Positions 1 through 12,700 are shown, counted from the stretch's first letter. The stretch is 64,000 nucleotides of DNA from Whitmania pigra (GCA_021613335.1 JAJTWR010000036.1:176501-240500); one strand, 5' to 3'. Notes: generated by a model not told the origin, from the sequence alone. Numbers and translations: made by a program.

Positions 1-371
1 TTGAAAATCTTAGCCGCGGCAGTTTTTCTCAGACTTTCAGAAATAACTAGAAGAGAGATGAAGCGACAGAGAGCGTAGAAGAGTTGCGTATTTGTTTTAT
101 TTGCGATGGAAGAACAGGTGATCTCACGGTTTCCTGCTACGTCATCAGCACCTGATTGCTTTGAAATCCACGGCGTGAGAATAAAGTGCATTGTTACTTC
201 GTGGCTAAGAGAGGCTTAGAAAGCTAATCTGGTGAACCTGCTAATCGTCAAGAGAAAAATGAGATCAATAATCTATGAATTCAACTATGAAATAGTTAAC
301 TTGACATTTGCCATTTGATGCATGGTAATATTTTCATACTCTTAATGATGCAATGATGAAAGTAATGATGC

Positions 372-1443
372 TTGGATGATTCGGACAGCAGAGCTATTTA
401 TAGACATACATTTCCTCGAGGTCTAAATGACTTAATGAACGAGGTATCAGCGAGAGGAAAAAGAAATATGGCTCCCTTATTTCTACCAGACTATCCCGAT
501 ATAGACCGCTCCGCCTTTGTTTTGCAAAAGAGGCCGACAAAAAGGCCCGATCAAACGAGCCGATGGCTACAGATGCACAAAAATGCAACACGTTTGAATT
601 GCTTGTAAGGGACGACCTTCGTCGCAGAGGGATTTTCCAACTACGCCGATGATGGATGAACCCGAACCATTTACACCTCCCCCTACACCTGGCCCCATCA
701 ACTTCTTCAGCCTCTCATAGATCTTAATTTGTTTCCCCCAAAACACTTCACGATCTCCAAATTACCGAAAAGATCAACAATCATCTTTCGTGTAGGACAA
801 GCGAGATGAAAGAGTATTTCTTTCCCAAGCCTGGGGAGGGGCGGGTCGAGACAAACATAAATGATTTATGGACGAACAAACCACGCCGGATTATTTGGTC
901 CTGCATCGACAACCCGATATTTCGGAACCTGTCAGGAAAACATCATAAATCCAACAGGCTCGCCATATTCAGGCGCAGGTCTAGTAAACATCCAAATGCA
1001 TGATATAGAGCTACTCTTCACATCGTTCAACATACGACCGTCTGGAAAGCCTCTTCCTTCTTAAGGATGGATGTCGGGAAACAAAGCATTTAAATTCCAC
1101 CCGTCACAAATTCCACAAACCGTTCTTTGAGTCGTAAAAAAATTAAGACAAAATTTATGGTTTGTTGTAAAAATAAGAAATATTATTCTTGCAGCCTGGA
1201 GTTCCTACTAAGAGTGAATTTGACAAACAGATCACGACCTGGCACACAAGAGTGGCCAAGAATGACTCTGTTCAAAGAGCGGACTCAGAATTCATATATG
1301 CTCCTAAAATCACTAGAAACAACACCTGGAATGCAACATGCATCAAAGCCACGTCCAAAATTGTTGCACTCCTTTCCTTAAAAAGCGGATCCCAGCGTAC
1401 AATCAACATGATGAGATATGAGGTGCAAACAATATTCGTCTAA
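372..1443 (+). pseudogene. Broken or unrecognised plus-strand reading frames
   Basis: Several short plus-strand frames follow each other here: 372-608, about 806-1003, 861-1064 and 1195-1443. The last is preceded by a convincing acceptor (TATTATTCTTGCAG ending at 1194) and reads 82 codons to a stop. Its composition looks protein-like rather than random. The frames around 806-1064 overlap in different phases, as if one coding region had been broken by small insertions or deletions. I do not recognise any of the peptides. It could be a decayed gene, the end of a gene entering from the left, or chance. The rest of 1-1565 holds nothing else I can support. Confidence 0.2.
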
Positions 1444-1565
1444 ACGGATTTGAATAAACAAAGAACAAATTTGAAAAAACATCAAAATCATGTCACGACA
1501 CAAAATACAATCTGTCCGAATCAAACCTACGAGTACAATGTATTTAGTCACAAGCACCGATCTGC

Positions 1566-4500
1566 TCAAGAGCGAGAAACTGCCCCAGTGGACTGAGAAG
1601 AGGGATACGAAGATGAAGATGGCTCTTCATCGATGGTTATGGGCCCCATGTTCTGCAAATTTGCTATCCTCTGCCTCATGATGTTTGCCTGTTGAAGTCT
1701 CATAAGTCTCTCCCTTTCCCTTTGCTGATAAACCAAAGCAGGTCTTGATTATGCATTAAATAATAATGGATGATTTAAAAATTTCAACTTGCCTGGTGCT
1801 GCATGTAGCTCTGTTGTTGACTCATCTGGAGGTGCATGAAGTATTTTGCCTTCTCGTTCAGCTGCTCCTGAGTTATTCCAGGATTCTGAAAATTTCCAAC
1901 AAATTAGTTCAATTCAGCTCAGTAAGACAGACATATTGTCTCTCCAAACCTGAAGGTAAAGAGCCTGAATGAACTTCTGAACTTCAGCAAAGTAGTTATT
2001 TGCAAACATGTCCCCTTGCTGGCCCATTAAGTCTGTAGTAATTAAATTTGATTAAGTAAATTATAGGAAAATCTTTACTCATATCTTAATCACAGATCTA
2101 ATCCTTCATTAGATTGTTGTGTAAATGAAAATGGCCTCTCACTTGGAGCAAAGGTGTTATTATGTCTGAACAGAAGTCCTTTTTTCTCCAATTCATATTC
2201 CTCCCATGCAGCTTTCCTCTCTTCCTCAGTCAGTTCCTCCTCAGGCCTGTTTTCCAACAGGGAGTCGTGTTCGTGGTACTGCACGACCCACTTGTCATGG
2301 TCTTTCAACAACTCGGCCAACAGCCTATCCTATTACGCATTAGATCTTTTCATGAACATCGGTTTGTAATTAAGGGCATGAAGGGAAATGAAAATTAAGC
2401 AACTAACACTTGGTAATTTGGGAGTGGGCTGCTTGTTCTCAGGGTCAAGTACATTTGGCTTGAAGGTGTACAGCTCCCTGAGGTCAGCTGAAGTGAAATG
2501 TCTTTCAATCTGATGTTCATCAATTACTCTCTGTGCCAAAGACTGTTTGAGAACCTGTCTCTCATAAATTTTTTCTTCCATTGTACCCTACAAGAATACG
2601 AATCCCCATAATTGTTGCTTTCAAGAATTTGTTATATTTTACAATTTCATACCTGGGCCAGGAATCTATAAACATACACTGGCTTTGTTTGTCCAAACCT
2701 ATAAACTCGGAATATGGATTGGACATCATGAGTAGGGTTCCATGAAGCATCAAAGATAATGACTCGATTGGCTGCAACCAAGTTAATACCCAGGGAACCA
2801 GCCTTAGTTGAGATAAGAAAGAGTCGAACCCTGGAACAAAAAAGTATGAAAGGTGTTATTAAGAGTTTATGGGAAGAATTAGACATTCACCGCTTCATTA
2901 GAAAAGGATGTTGCAATGAACCAACTTTTGATTAGTTTCATCATTAAACATTTCAGTCCAATCCTTTCTGTTCTGAGCACTGGTTGAGCCATCCATTCTG
3001 ATGTAATCAACTCCCTTGTACCAGCCCTGTGTACCTCCCAACTGAGAAACCAACACAAATTTGTAAGAAATAAAAACAATTAATTAAATAAAACAGTTAT
3101 ATTAAAGCTGAGAAGAAAAGTATATGCAATGCATGTTGAGGCCATATGAGATAGAACAAATGTGTTTGCATGAAATTGGACATTGGCAGAATGGTGCAAC
3201 AAATTTGAAAAATGATTGTGCCGTTTCCTTAGAGTGCAGATGTCCTCTCTTCTATTGGTTTGCTTTATCGTTCTGCTTGGTTACACAAATAAAATTTCTC
3301 AGAAAAAAATGACACGTTGCAGGCAAGGAAAGGAAAGACAGATAGTGTTTTTATATAATTTACAAATAGCTACAAAATGAAGAACCAGAGCAATGCCAGC
3401 AAGGGCACCCGTCTCATCGGCAGGTACGGCATCCGAGCCTCTGATTCCATGGTTTCAATGGCTTTTTTTTTAGAAGGGAATGCCCCTCTGAGGATTCATG
3501 CCAGAGCTCGAATCAGGTTTCATTCCCATTCTTAGAAAAAAATTCCAGCACATTTTGCAAGAATATAAAAATACCTTTTTCTTGGGGTCTTCATCCCATT
3601 GGAGAAGAAACTTCTCAATAAGATCGAGAGACAGCAGGGACTGACTAAAGAGCAGCCTTCAAATACAAAAATAAAATAAATGCATTCGATATCAATTTTT
3701 ATCTGCTTGACTCAATATCAAAATGAAAGCCAGAGAACCAACACTTTATCTCCAATTGATTCTGACAACCTGAGGATCTCAGAAAGTAATATGAGTTTTC
3801 CACTGATATGAGTATCATACTCATCTTCCATTTTAAGGTAGTCTGCCCACCACTCGCTCGAGACTCTGTCCTCTTTATCAATTTCATCAACCTTTTCAAG
3901 TACTTCTTTATCAACAGGTTCTGCACAGATATAGATGAAATAATTAGATTTAGATAATTAAATAGCACATTAAGTTGATAATGTTGTCAATGACAATACC
4001 ATCTCCTCCCCTACGGCTTTTAGACTTCCATCCTTTGACCACCTCCTTATTGTCTTCCTTTTCTTCATTTTCTTCCTCATCCATACTTCCTGAAAACTTT
4101 GCCTTTTTCTTTCGCTTCTTAGCTGGAGGTTCAGAACTTTTGTTGCTGGAGATTGAATAATAACATGGCTTTGAAATGTGTGAATCTAAAGGGTTATAAA
4201 ATCATACTTCTCCGTGGAGTTCCTGGTCTTCCTTCTTGGCCTCCAGTCATCCTCAGACTCCGATCCAGCTTCTAGGGCACTTTCCTCGGAGTCGAAAAAT
4301 GATTCTTCATTTGAGTCGTCAATGAATGAATCATTATCATCCTTATACAATCTCTGCACAAAAGAAATCGATCAAAATCAATGAAAGTAGATTAATCTCT
4401 TGAAATGGAGTCCATGAACAAACTCTGCATTCCTGTCTTATTTCATCAAGTTTCAGGACCCAAGGGTGGGTCCAGATTTTCATGAGATTCTGATAATCTG

Positions 4501-7500
4501 TGAAGATACGGGAGCCCCTTATGGGTCCACTGATGGCATCACCGGATGCGCTCCTCTGTAAGTATGCCTGGTACAACTCAACTTGAACCTTCGAGAGACG
4601 AATGGAGATGACGTACTCATACTTCGGAAGCAAATACTTTGTCAGTGCAGAATAGTCTCTTCTCTGTTAAATAAACCCACAAAGGTAATAACTATGAACA
4701 TGAACTAACACAAGACTTGGTTGAACTTAAAAGGTTAAGATTTTGTCTCTCAAGATGGCACAGTCCTAATAAAGCTATGTAATGTAAGTCAAAATCACAA
4801 TACATGGTTATCACCTGCACGCATCCATTGAGGGTTTCATGAAGAACGTGTGCACGATTCTTCATGATCTTGACATCGCGAGGGGTAGAGTCTGAGCACT
4901 GGCCATTTGTTATGGGATTTACAAATCTATTCAAAAATTCTCTTCGTGTTCCCAAAAGATTCGGCTTTACAAAATTCACCATGCAGTGATCTGAAAGACA
5001 AATGAGCTAATACTTTTGCTTATGTAGGTTTAATGTTCATTAAAATGCCAACACTCGACGAGATTATTCTGAAGCGGTGTTCCTGTAAGGACAATTCTTC
5101 TTCGGGTCTTGAGTTTATTACAGGCTTTTGAAAGTCCCGTATTGTCATTCTTCAAAATGTGTCCCTCATCACACACCACAATGTCAGGTCCTAAAAATTA
5201 TGATTACTATCACAAAACAATCAGAATTTTCAAAATAGAATATCAAATGATGATTACCCGGATCTAGAAGGCCCTCGGTGATAATTACTTTTTGTTTTTT
5301 ATTTTTGACCCTGGTCAGCTGTGAGAGGGTCCTAAACATGTCATAACCCATTATGAGGACTCCCCCTCCGTCCTGCCAATTCTTTATGACTTCACTTCTG
5401 CTCCAATTATCCTTCACTGTTGACATTTCATAAACCTGCAAGTGGAACATTCAACAACTGAATGTACTGTAAGCAAATCATAAACTTCAGAAGCAAGAGG
5501 TTGTAAAGTTCTGTATGAAGAAGAGATCTTAGCGTTACTCACATCAAGAGGTTGGGCTCCCTTGAGCCACCTCTCAAACTCAGAGTCCCAGTTGAGAATT
5601 GTGTTTAATGGTGTCAGAACCAAGCAGGTCTTCAAATTTGTTAACTTTCTGAATCGAATCACAGTGTGCACGAAGGAGATGACCTGAAAGCCGAAATTTG
5701 CGGTAATCAGAGGATGTTCTTACACGTTAACAAGTGTTAAGGATAGAAATGCTTACAGAAAGTGTTTTGCCAAGACCCATGCAGTGGGCAAGGATGCATC
5801 CAGATCCTTCCTCCTTCTTCAACATCTCCAGAGATTCGATGCAACAATTCCACATGAACTTCACAGCTAAAAAAAATAATCTCAATAATGTTTATCGACT
5901 ATTGACAGATCAGTCTATACCAGTAAAATTAAGACCTTCAACTTGATGGGGCTTCAACTTGCATATGACCTTCTTGTGAACTTCAATTAGGGGCTCCTGA
6001 GTTTCAGGGTCCATTTCAAGGACAAGTTTTGTCGTAATGGGACATTTCATAGGTGAATTGGAATCTTCAACTGTGACTTGGTTGAACTTTAAAAAAATCA
6101 GTCGCTAGAACTCAAAAGAAAGTACGCACCATGGTCTAATGGTTAAGATTTTGTCTCTCAAGACGACACAGTCCTAGCAAAGTCCAAGCTAATCAATGCA
6201 TGTTAATAAACATCGGCACTCAACAGAAAACAAATGCACTTGACTCACCAGTTTCTGGCGTTCCTCAATTCTCTTCTTTCTTTCTTCCTCTGCCTTGGCA
6301 GCATCAATGGTTTCCTTACTCAACTTCTTCCTGTTGATGATCTTATGGATCTTCTTCCTTTTCTTTCCACTCGATGGTGACTGCAGATCATCACTGCTAT
6401 CGCCATCCTGTCGAGTAATTTAAATGCAACTTCAAAGTCCTGCAATCAACTCAATCGATTGAAATTACCTTGTCATCATCCTCTGAAGAACTTTCCATCC
6501 GTATTCTCCTTCTCTTTTTCTTTTTTACATCTTCGTCCGATTCATTCAGAATGGCCTTTAAGCCTTCGGCATCGTCATCGTCGTCATCATCATCATCGTC
6601 GTCATCTGTTTTCTTCTTCCTAGACCTTTTCTTTTTACTGGGAGCCTGTTCATCTCCAGCCGTGTCATCACCCATGTCATTCCTTACGTCGGCATCCCCG
6701 CTTGTGATTAAACTTTTAAATCGGACACGGAACATACTTAATTATGCTCGATCAATATAAAATACCTGTTTGATGCAAGCTGTTCATCATCTGAACTCAG
6801 AAGTGATGCAGCTAGAAGTCTATCCCTCTTTTTCTTCTTTGATTTCTTCAGGCCATCATCATCCATATCACTCTTGAGCTCTACGTTATCCCCAGCATCT
6901 TCAACATCATCATCACTATTTAAATTGTTATCAAAATCTTCTTCATCACTGTTCATCAATGACTTGAACTTGTTGGAATTTTTCTTTCTTTTTGAATTGC
7001 AGTGTTCTGAGTATATGAAAATTGCAAATTGTCAAAATAAGCAAACTTTATTAATGAACTTAGATTATTCTTTGTAACTGTTGAAAAACTCATTGCATTT
7101 AGAATTCAAAGATTTTAAATTGAGCAAATTCATGAAATGGTTGGTCAAGAGCAAAACACATACCAATGACTTTTTCAATCATGTCATCACAATTGTCTAA
7201 ATCATCATCATCTGCATCAGCGTGTTCTTCTTCGACAACATCTTCCAACCCAAACTGTTTGTCATCATTACTCATATCAAAATCTCTTGCACTCATGTCT
7301 CCCTCCTGTGTATTTTGAGATAAATATTGAGACTCAATACAGTCTCAACACAATACATCTTGAATTTATAGTTTCAGATACAAATCTTTAACCTTTCCAT
7401 CATCGGCATAATCGTCATTGCCGATGTTGCCAGTGCTGTCATCCATGAATAGATCCTCTGTTACCCTGCTCTTCCTTCTCTTTTCAGTTTCTTTAAAATT

Positions 7501-9786
7501 AAAATGAAATTTCAAGATTTAATTTTCAAGTCATGGATCATATCTCAATAACTAGTGAATCTCAATAACTAGGTTTAACAAACCTGGGGGTCCATCTGTT
7601 CCATCATTTCCAGGCTTCCATGTCTGTGAAGTCAAATGTTCACTCAAAGCTTTTGAACATTCATTCACGAATTCATCATCCTCATTTGGAAAATTTCCAT
7701 CTCCTTCGTTGTCATCGTCGTCATCTCTCATATTGTCGTCATTGCTCTTCATTGATTCCTCGCCAGCCTCCCCTTTTCCTTTGGTAAACTTTTGCTTAAG
7801 TAACCTGTTAATACTCCTGATACTTTTATCTATGTCAGCATCAAAACTATCATCAATGTCCTTATCATTCTCATCATTTTCTTCACCCTCTTCATCTTCA
7901 GCTTTGCTTTTTTGGAATTTCTGCAACTTCTTATCAAGAATATTCTTCCTCCTCTTACTGCAATGTTCTTCCCCATCTTCATCTTCATCGCTATCCTTTT
8001 TTTTCTTTTTAGCTCCATCTTTTTTCTTAGCACTAGCTTCTTTGACATTACCGACAGCTTCCGCATCATCACTTTCATTCCCATCTTCTTCATCATCTTC
8101 ATCCCCATCTTTTGATCCTCCTTTTTTACTTTTCTCCAGCTGAATTTTCAATTTCTTTTTCCGAAGTTTTTCTTTGATTTTCTGCAGACTTCGTTTCGCT
8201 GCGATCATAATTCATAAACAGTTATTACATCGAAAAGCTACGGGTGCACCGTAATCACAAAGCAAAAAACTCACCCGTCTTGGTTTTCGTATGCTTTCCC
8301 TTCTCCTTCCTAGTCTTCAATTGTTCCTTTATGTCCCGAATGTCCTTCTTTGGATTGTATTCATCACCACTTGAATTACCACTGGCTTCATCCTCTTCTT
8401 TATCACTCTCCTCGTCATTGCTTTCATCTCCATCTCCGTCATTCTCATCGTCGCACTCACTGCCAGCAACAGCGTCCGCAGCAACATCATCAACGTCTCC
8501 ATTGCTGATTTCTTCACTTTTGGATTCCACTGAGGCTTCAACTCTCGTGTCATTCGACATCCCAAGAGACTTCTTTGAAATTGTCAGTTTTATTCTCGGT
8601 GCCTCAGCATGTACATTTGCAGGACTAGAGGGCTCTTTATTCCTACCAACTTTTGAGCATCCATTCTCTGCATGACATTCCTTTCCATTTTTTAGACTAT
8701 CCTCCTTCATCTTTCTTTTCTTCCTGTTTCTATTTTTAGACCCTCTAGATGATTTAACATTAGAAAAAGCAGTCAAAAGATTGCTGAGATTAGAGTTGAT
8801 TTTGTTGCAGATCTCTTCTAATTTACCAAGAGCCAAGCTCTCGCAAGTGAGATCAATCCTCTTAACTTGAGACAAAGCATATGATAAAGAATTGGACAAG
8901 GTCCTTGATATTGGGACGAGGGAGGAGACACTTTCTTCGAAAGCCTCCAAGTTCTGCTTTGCATTCTCCTGTTCCACGAGAGCCAATTGAATGTTCTTCA
9001 CCTCCCAGTGGTTAGGCGCATTAGTAGATGATTGAATGTTGCTCTCCTCTTGGTCGTCGTCTTCATCATCATCTTCGGCAGTTATGGTTATGCGAGTCCC
9101 GTTATCGATAGCAGACTTTAGCTCCTCATACTTCCTCCTCAAGCAAGCCAAAGGTTCATAATCACAAACATAGCAGCACCATTTATCTGAGGTCACGTTT
9201 AAACATTATTTGTAGAAATTTGCAAACTCTTTGCAACGAGACTAGAATCATCTCACCTGTAGATTCAACTCGTTTGAGTTCCTCTTCCCCCAGATTGATG
9301 GTGATACATTCCTTGCAGAACACATTGGAACAGTTGTTACAGCAGAACACATCACCACCATCTCCACACCACCTGCATTGCAAGTCTGTTCCATCCTCTC
9401 CCTTTTCAATTTCTCCACTGGTGTACCACTTAAAACATTTCTAAAAGCCAGAAATTATATCAAAATGATGTCACCAAAAAGTGAATGTCACAGGATAACA
9501 AGAATGAAATGAATGCAAACTTTGCAGATCAGCACTCTGAGTATGGGATGTTGGAAGGTAGATCTCTGTTTGTAGACATTTACTTCTCTATGACAAGAGG
9601 TGCATGATATGTCTGTTGTGTTGAACTCCACTGCTGCTAGGTTTCATATTGTCACAAATATAGGGCAAATGATATGAACTAATTTAAAAATGATGAAAAT
9701 AGTAATTGTTGCTAGCACTGCTGTAATGAGAAAACAATAAAATAACCTTTGTTGTCTGCATCGTGGTTTAAACACTCTGAAGCCAT
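1566..9786 (-). CDS. ATRX: ATRX-type SNF2 chromatin remodeller, 28 exons
   Basis: ATRX is a nuclear SNF2-family ATPase that binds H3K9me3 chromatin and, with DAXX in known animals, helps deposit histone H3.3. My exon join runs from ATG 9786 to stop 1566 and keeps one frame for about 1,807 codons. Exons 2-4 (9636-9521, 9440-9257, 9186-8275) encode the ADD domain: a CTSC GATA-like finger, then a PHD finger with [14 protein letters not shown] and [12 protein letters not shown] long acidic/lysine-rich stretch follows (exons 4-10). The ATPase has motif [14 protein letters not shown] (exon 5866-5757), the DEGH box and LTGTPLQNN (5190-5053), a Walker-type helicase C half (3920-2408) with [17 protein letters not shown] and [16 protein letters not shown], and the conserved tail [11 protein letters not shown] (2329-2143). 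Translation begins almost at the ADD domain, whereas human ATRX has about 160 residues before it. An upstream coding exon may have been missed. The final exon (1724-1566) ends in a Ser-rich tail. Confidence 0.95.
4712..4786 (+). repeat. Intronic repeat copy, tRNA-like, deleted form
   Basis: This lies inside an ATRX intron. The segment GGTTAAGATTTTGTCTCTCA and the following AAGAYGRCACAGTCCT match 6139-6175 in another ATRX intron. The flank GACTTGGTTGAACTT also matches 6075-6089, which spans the edge of an ATRX exon. Relative to the 6-kb copy, about 40 bases between these two matches are missing. It looks like a partial duplication of the 6-kb exon edge plus repeat, or a short SINE fragment. 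Confidence 0.45.
6128..6180 (+). repeat. tRNA-head-like SINE fragment in ATRX intron
   Basis: The sequence ACCATGGTCTAATGGTTAAG resembles the D-arm/A-box part of a tRNA (TGGTCTAATGGTTAAGA), but no B-box follows. A shortened copy lies at 4725-4786. The likely origin is the 5' end of a tRNA-derived SINE. It sits between the exon ending at 6086 and the exon beginning at 6249 and does not disturb either splice site. Confidence 0.4.
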
Positions 9787-10617
9787 GTTATGAAGATTAC
9801 TTTAAGGAATTAGAACTTTAGCATCACAATTCTCTGAAACTAATTCCAACACAAATCAATGTTTAAAACAAATAAATTAAAAAAATGGTTAACCCAAAAG
9901 GAACATAATTTAAGAGTGATAATGTCAATATGCTTATTTCTAAAATTAATTTTTAAAAAACATTGAAAAGATTAATAAAGCACGAAAGCAATTACGTATT
10001 GGGATATCGAAATTTTATTAAATCCATCAAGATCCAAAATCAATCTCGTTTAAATGTAAACCTGAAAGTGTTTATGCCTAATGCATAATTATTCAAATAT
10101 TGAGCCTGCCGAACTAACTCTAGTGCAAATGAAGCAGAAAATTTTTCATACTGTAAAAACTTAACACTAATTTTGTTCTTACAGCAATATGTTCCACAAA
10201 AGACCATGAAAGCGCCAAACTACTTAGACAAACACAATAACAACCCTCCAGAGTGGTTACGCCGATTTTGGATGCATATTTTGGTAAACTTCCATATTTC
10301 GGAAATGAATGTGAAGTTGTATTTATGAGTATTTATGGATTCTCTTAAAATAGTTAATTTTTTTGAAATAACTAAATTTAGGATGCATTTATCAGCTAAC
10401 TGAAAGCGCTTTAAGGTGAACAACTGCAATTTTCTGGTAAATCCATCACAAAATCTTTTTATTTTTGCAATTAACGGTTTTATCAAGAGATTTCAAAAAT
10501 AATCTACACTGGAAAAGTTACTAAAAATTCTTGTTATTTAACATAATTACATTGCACGCGATTTTTAACCAGCGTCTCTGAGAAATGTTACTACACGATT
10601 TAATTGTTTGGGGGACG
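9787..10617. other. Intergenic, upstream of ATRX
   Basis: AT-rich sequence containing the presumed ATRX 5' untranslated region and promoter. I see no coding region, tRNA or clear core-promoter motif. Short frames here lack splice context and show no family resemblance. Confidence 0.5.
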
Positions 10618-10843
10618 CAGCGACTGAGGCTTAATTCCCCTAATATCTGTCCCGGAAGTGGGAGGAATCGCAAAGAGGGGAGGAGCTATATTTCGTAAAC
10701 AAATTTTGAGAACCGCTTTGAAAATGCCGAGCTGCCGGTATATTCACGACGATCCAAATGTCAACATACTTCCATGTTTATTTCAGTGAACGAAAAAATG
10801 TGACTTAGGTTTGTTTTCGTGGAGGAGAGTCTTGGTCGAATAT

Positions 10844-10961
10844 GGTAAAACCGTCCGATTTATAACGAGATGCACAGAAAAATAAAGCTCCACCAATTAA
10901 TTTGTTTTGGGGTAGAGCTTTATTTTGTTGGAAGCCTGAGTCCGCCTCGAACGGTTTTACC
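10844..10961. repeat. Two-stem palindromic hairpin
   Basis: The outer stem GGTAAAACCGT (10844-10854) pairs perfectly with ACGGTTTTACC (10951-10961). The inner stem AAAATAAAGCTC (10879-10890) pairs perfectly with GAGCTTTATTTT (10915-10926). The loop and the spacer between stems are unpaired. The nested arrangement could be a MITE, a cruciform-forming palindrome or a structured RNA. It lies inside the inverted-repeat block 10618-11985. Confidence 0.7.
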
Positions 10962-10962
10962 C

Positions 10963-11199
10963 TTAAAGTTTACTAAAGACTTTTGTCTGCAATGTCTCTG
11001 TATGTAACAGTGGGGAGTTCAGTTTAAATAAAATGCCCTTATCCACCCAGTTAATGCCTTCTTTTACCGTCACCAAGAATGACAGTCCTCCTTTAGCCAC
11101 AACCTCTACAACACTAGATTTTAGTGCACTAACATGTTTTAAAAAATCCTTCTCTGATATGGTCCATATCATATGGAGTTGGCTATTTTCTGATATAAA
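10963..11199 (-). CDS. Possible single exon, unrecognised
   Basis: On the minus strand a long pyrimidine tract ending TTTTTTATATCAG is a good acceptor, followed by an open frame of about 78 codons (key stretch MIWTISEKDFLKHVSALKSS) to a stop near 10963. I do not recognise the family. It lies inside the inverted-repeat block, so it could be an exon carried or trapped by a transposable element. No partner exon was found nearby. Confidence 0.25.
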   Translation of the reverse strand, partial: FISENSQLHMIWTISEKDFLKHVSALKSSVVEVVAKGGLSFLVTVKEGINWVDKGILFKLNSPLLHTETLQTKVFSKL

Positions 11200-11317
11200 A
11201 AAAAAAAACAAAATCCTGTAAATGCTACAAATCTACTTGCATTCAGATACAGCATTAATAAATAATTATTTGTCTTGTAACACCTTTCCTTTGCTTAGAA
11301 ATTCATCGGTTCCATAG

Positions 11318-11488
11318 CAAACAAATAAACAATTAATCGAGAATGCCACGAACTAAGTACAGTTTAAATAATAAATATAATAGTATGAATGGTTCAATCT
11401 GAGTCTGATTTTTGATGGTGTTGGGAATGATGTTGTATAGTCTAGGTCCGTAGCATTCAAAATCTTAATAGGGAAGGCCTTTTGCCTG
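11318..11488 (-). mobile_element. LINE 3'-end fragment
   Basis: The reverse complement matches the end of the LINE at 31469-33119. It encodes YGPRLYNIIPNTIKNQTQ and LFKLYLVRGILD, against YGPRLYNTIPSSIKNHTQ and LYLVRGILD there. Only the last ~55 codons and a little 3' untranslated sequence remain, a typical 5'-truncated insertion. Confidence 0.75.
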
Positions 11489-12700
11489 AGCAGTTTTTCG
11501 AGGCCCAAAAAGTGCTTCTACCAGAGGGCACGATTGTAAATTATATAGGAAGGTTTCGGGAAACTTAAAAATTAATTATTTCAGCGCAAAGGTAGTTTCC
11601 TTTTGGAATAAACTAGATAAGGAAACACGGTAGACACATTTAAGATTTACTTAAGTAAATTTGGTTATTAGAACTAAAAAAGAGTGGCTATTACACAGAC
11701 AACATGTAAAGGTAATGATAATGAAAAACATCAGACATTGTAGAGCTTCAAGTTGAGTATGTCAATTCTAACGTCTGATGTCATATCGTAATAAAAAATA
11801 TATCTACAAAATGTTTGGTCATTGTAACTAAATAATTTCATAACAATTCACTAATTTCTTAGAGAACATTATAAGTTCACAAATTACAACACATCACTTT
11901 TTGACAGAACATAGCTCCTCCTCTTTTTACGACCCCTCCCACTTTCGGGTCAGATATTAGTGGCTTTAAGCCCCAGCCGGCCTCTACGCTTTCCCATACG
12001 CTGAATTAATTGATAACGATTCCGTGTTTGATTATAATGGCGCCCAGAGAACTTCAAGACCACTTCAACGTTGATGCTGGTTTGCCCTGAGGAGAGTTAT
12101 CAAAACAGAGTGACGCCGAACTGAATCAGATCAAGTAATATAATAGAATCTGTTCCAGACACGAAAGCCAACCAGTCTCCAGCTCACGTCGGGCAGATAA
12201 TTCAACCAGGGAGTTTTGATTGCTGATCTGAGGCAACGCCTTCCCGAGATATAAACATGGGAGAAAGACAGGTATGACGGATTCAGATGCTTAATGGAAC
12301 CCCGGAGAGGGCGGTGGATATAGGTTATTCTGAGCCCTCCTCCCGAACAAGCAATAAAATGGTTTCTTTGGTTGGTGGAGGCCCTTATCATATGTCTTGG
12401 CATATCCTGACCATGCTTGAATCAAACACTGAAGATCAGAGTCGGTGGCATATTTGTCATTGGCAATGCCTTAAAATCACTCTTCGTAGAGGCAAAGTTT
12501 GGCACATGTGTAAAGAGACGTCATTTCAGCCTTTTTAAAAGGGGAAAATCAGCTGCGTAACAACTGTGCCCAGGGAGGTCATCCCCTCTTGGCAGTTAAT
12601 CTTCAAGTTTTTAAAATGACCTCAAATATTTTTAAAGTCAAATCGGTAACAAAATTACACACTATCTCCACTTTTTTCGCACTTATTTCATAAAAAAAAG

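Larger units (their letters stand above)
10618..11985. repeat. Inverted-repeat-bounded block (~75-bp arms)
   Basis: The arm 10618-10690 is an imperfect reverse complement of 11910-11985. Shared cores include AGATATTAG, CTCCCACTT and ATAGCTCCTCC. The 1.2 kb between the arms holds a long hairpin, a possible exon and a LINE tail. The arms may be the terminal or subterminal repeats of a DNA transposon into which other elements have inserted, or two independent copies of one repeat in opposite orientation. No target-site duplication was seen. Confidence 0.5.

Noticed and set aside
7709..8143. Long plus-strand Ser/Phe-rich frames over 6.4-8.7 kb
   Set aside because: They are antisense shadows of the acidic and lysine-rich low-complexity part of ATRX.
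12131..12538. Overlapping frames on both strands near 12.1-12.5 kb
   Set aside because: No splice context, no recognisable motif, and frames on both strands are equally plausible by chance.
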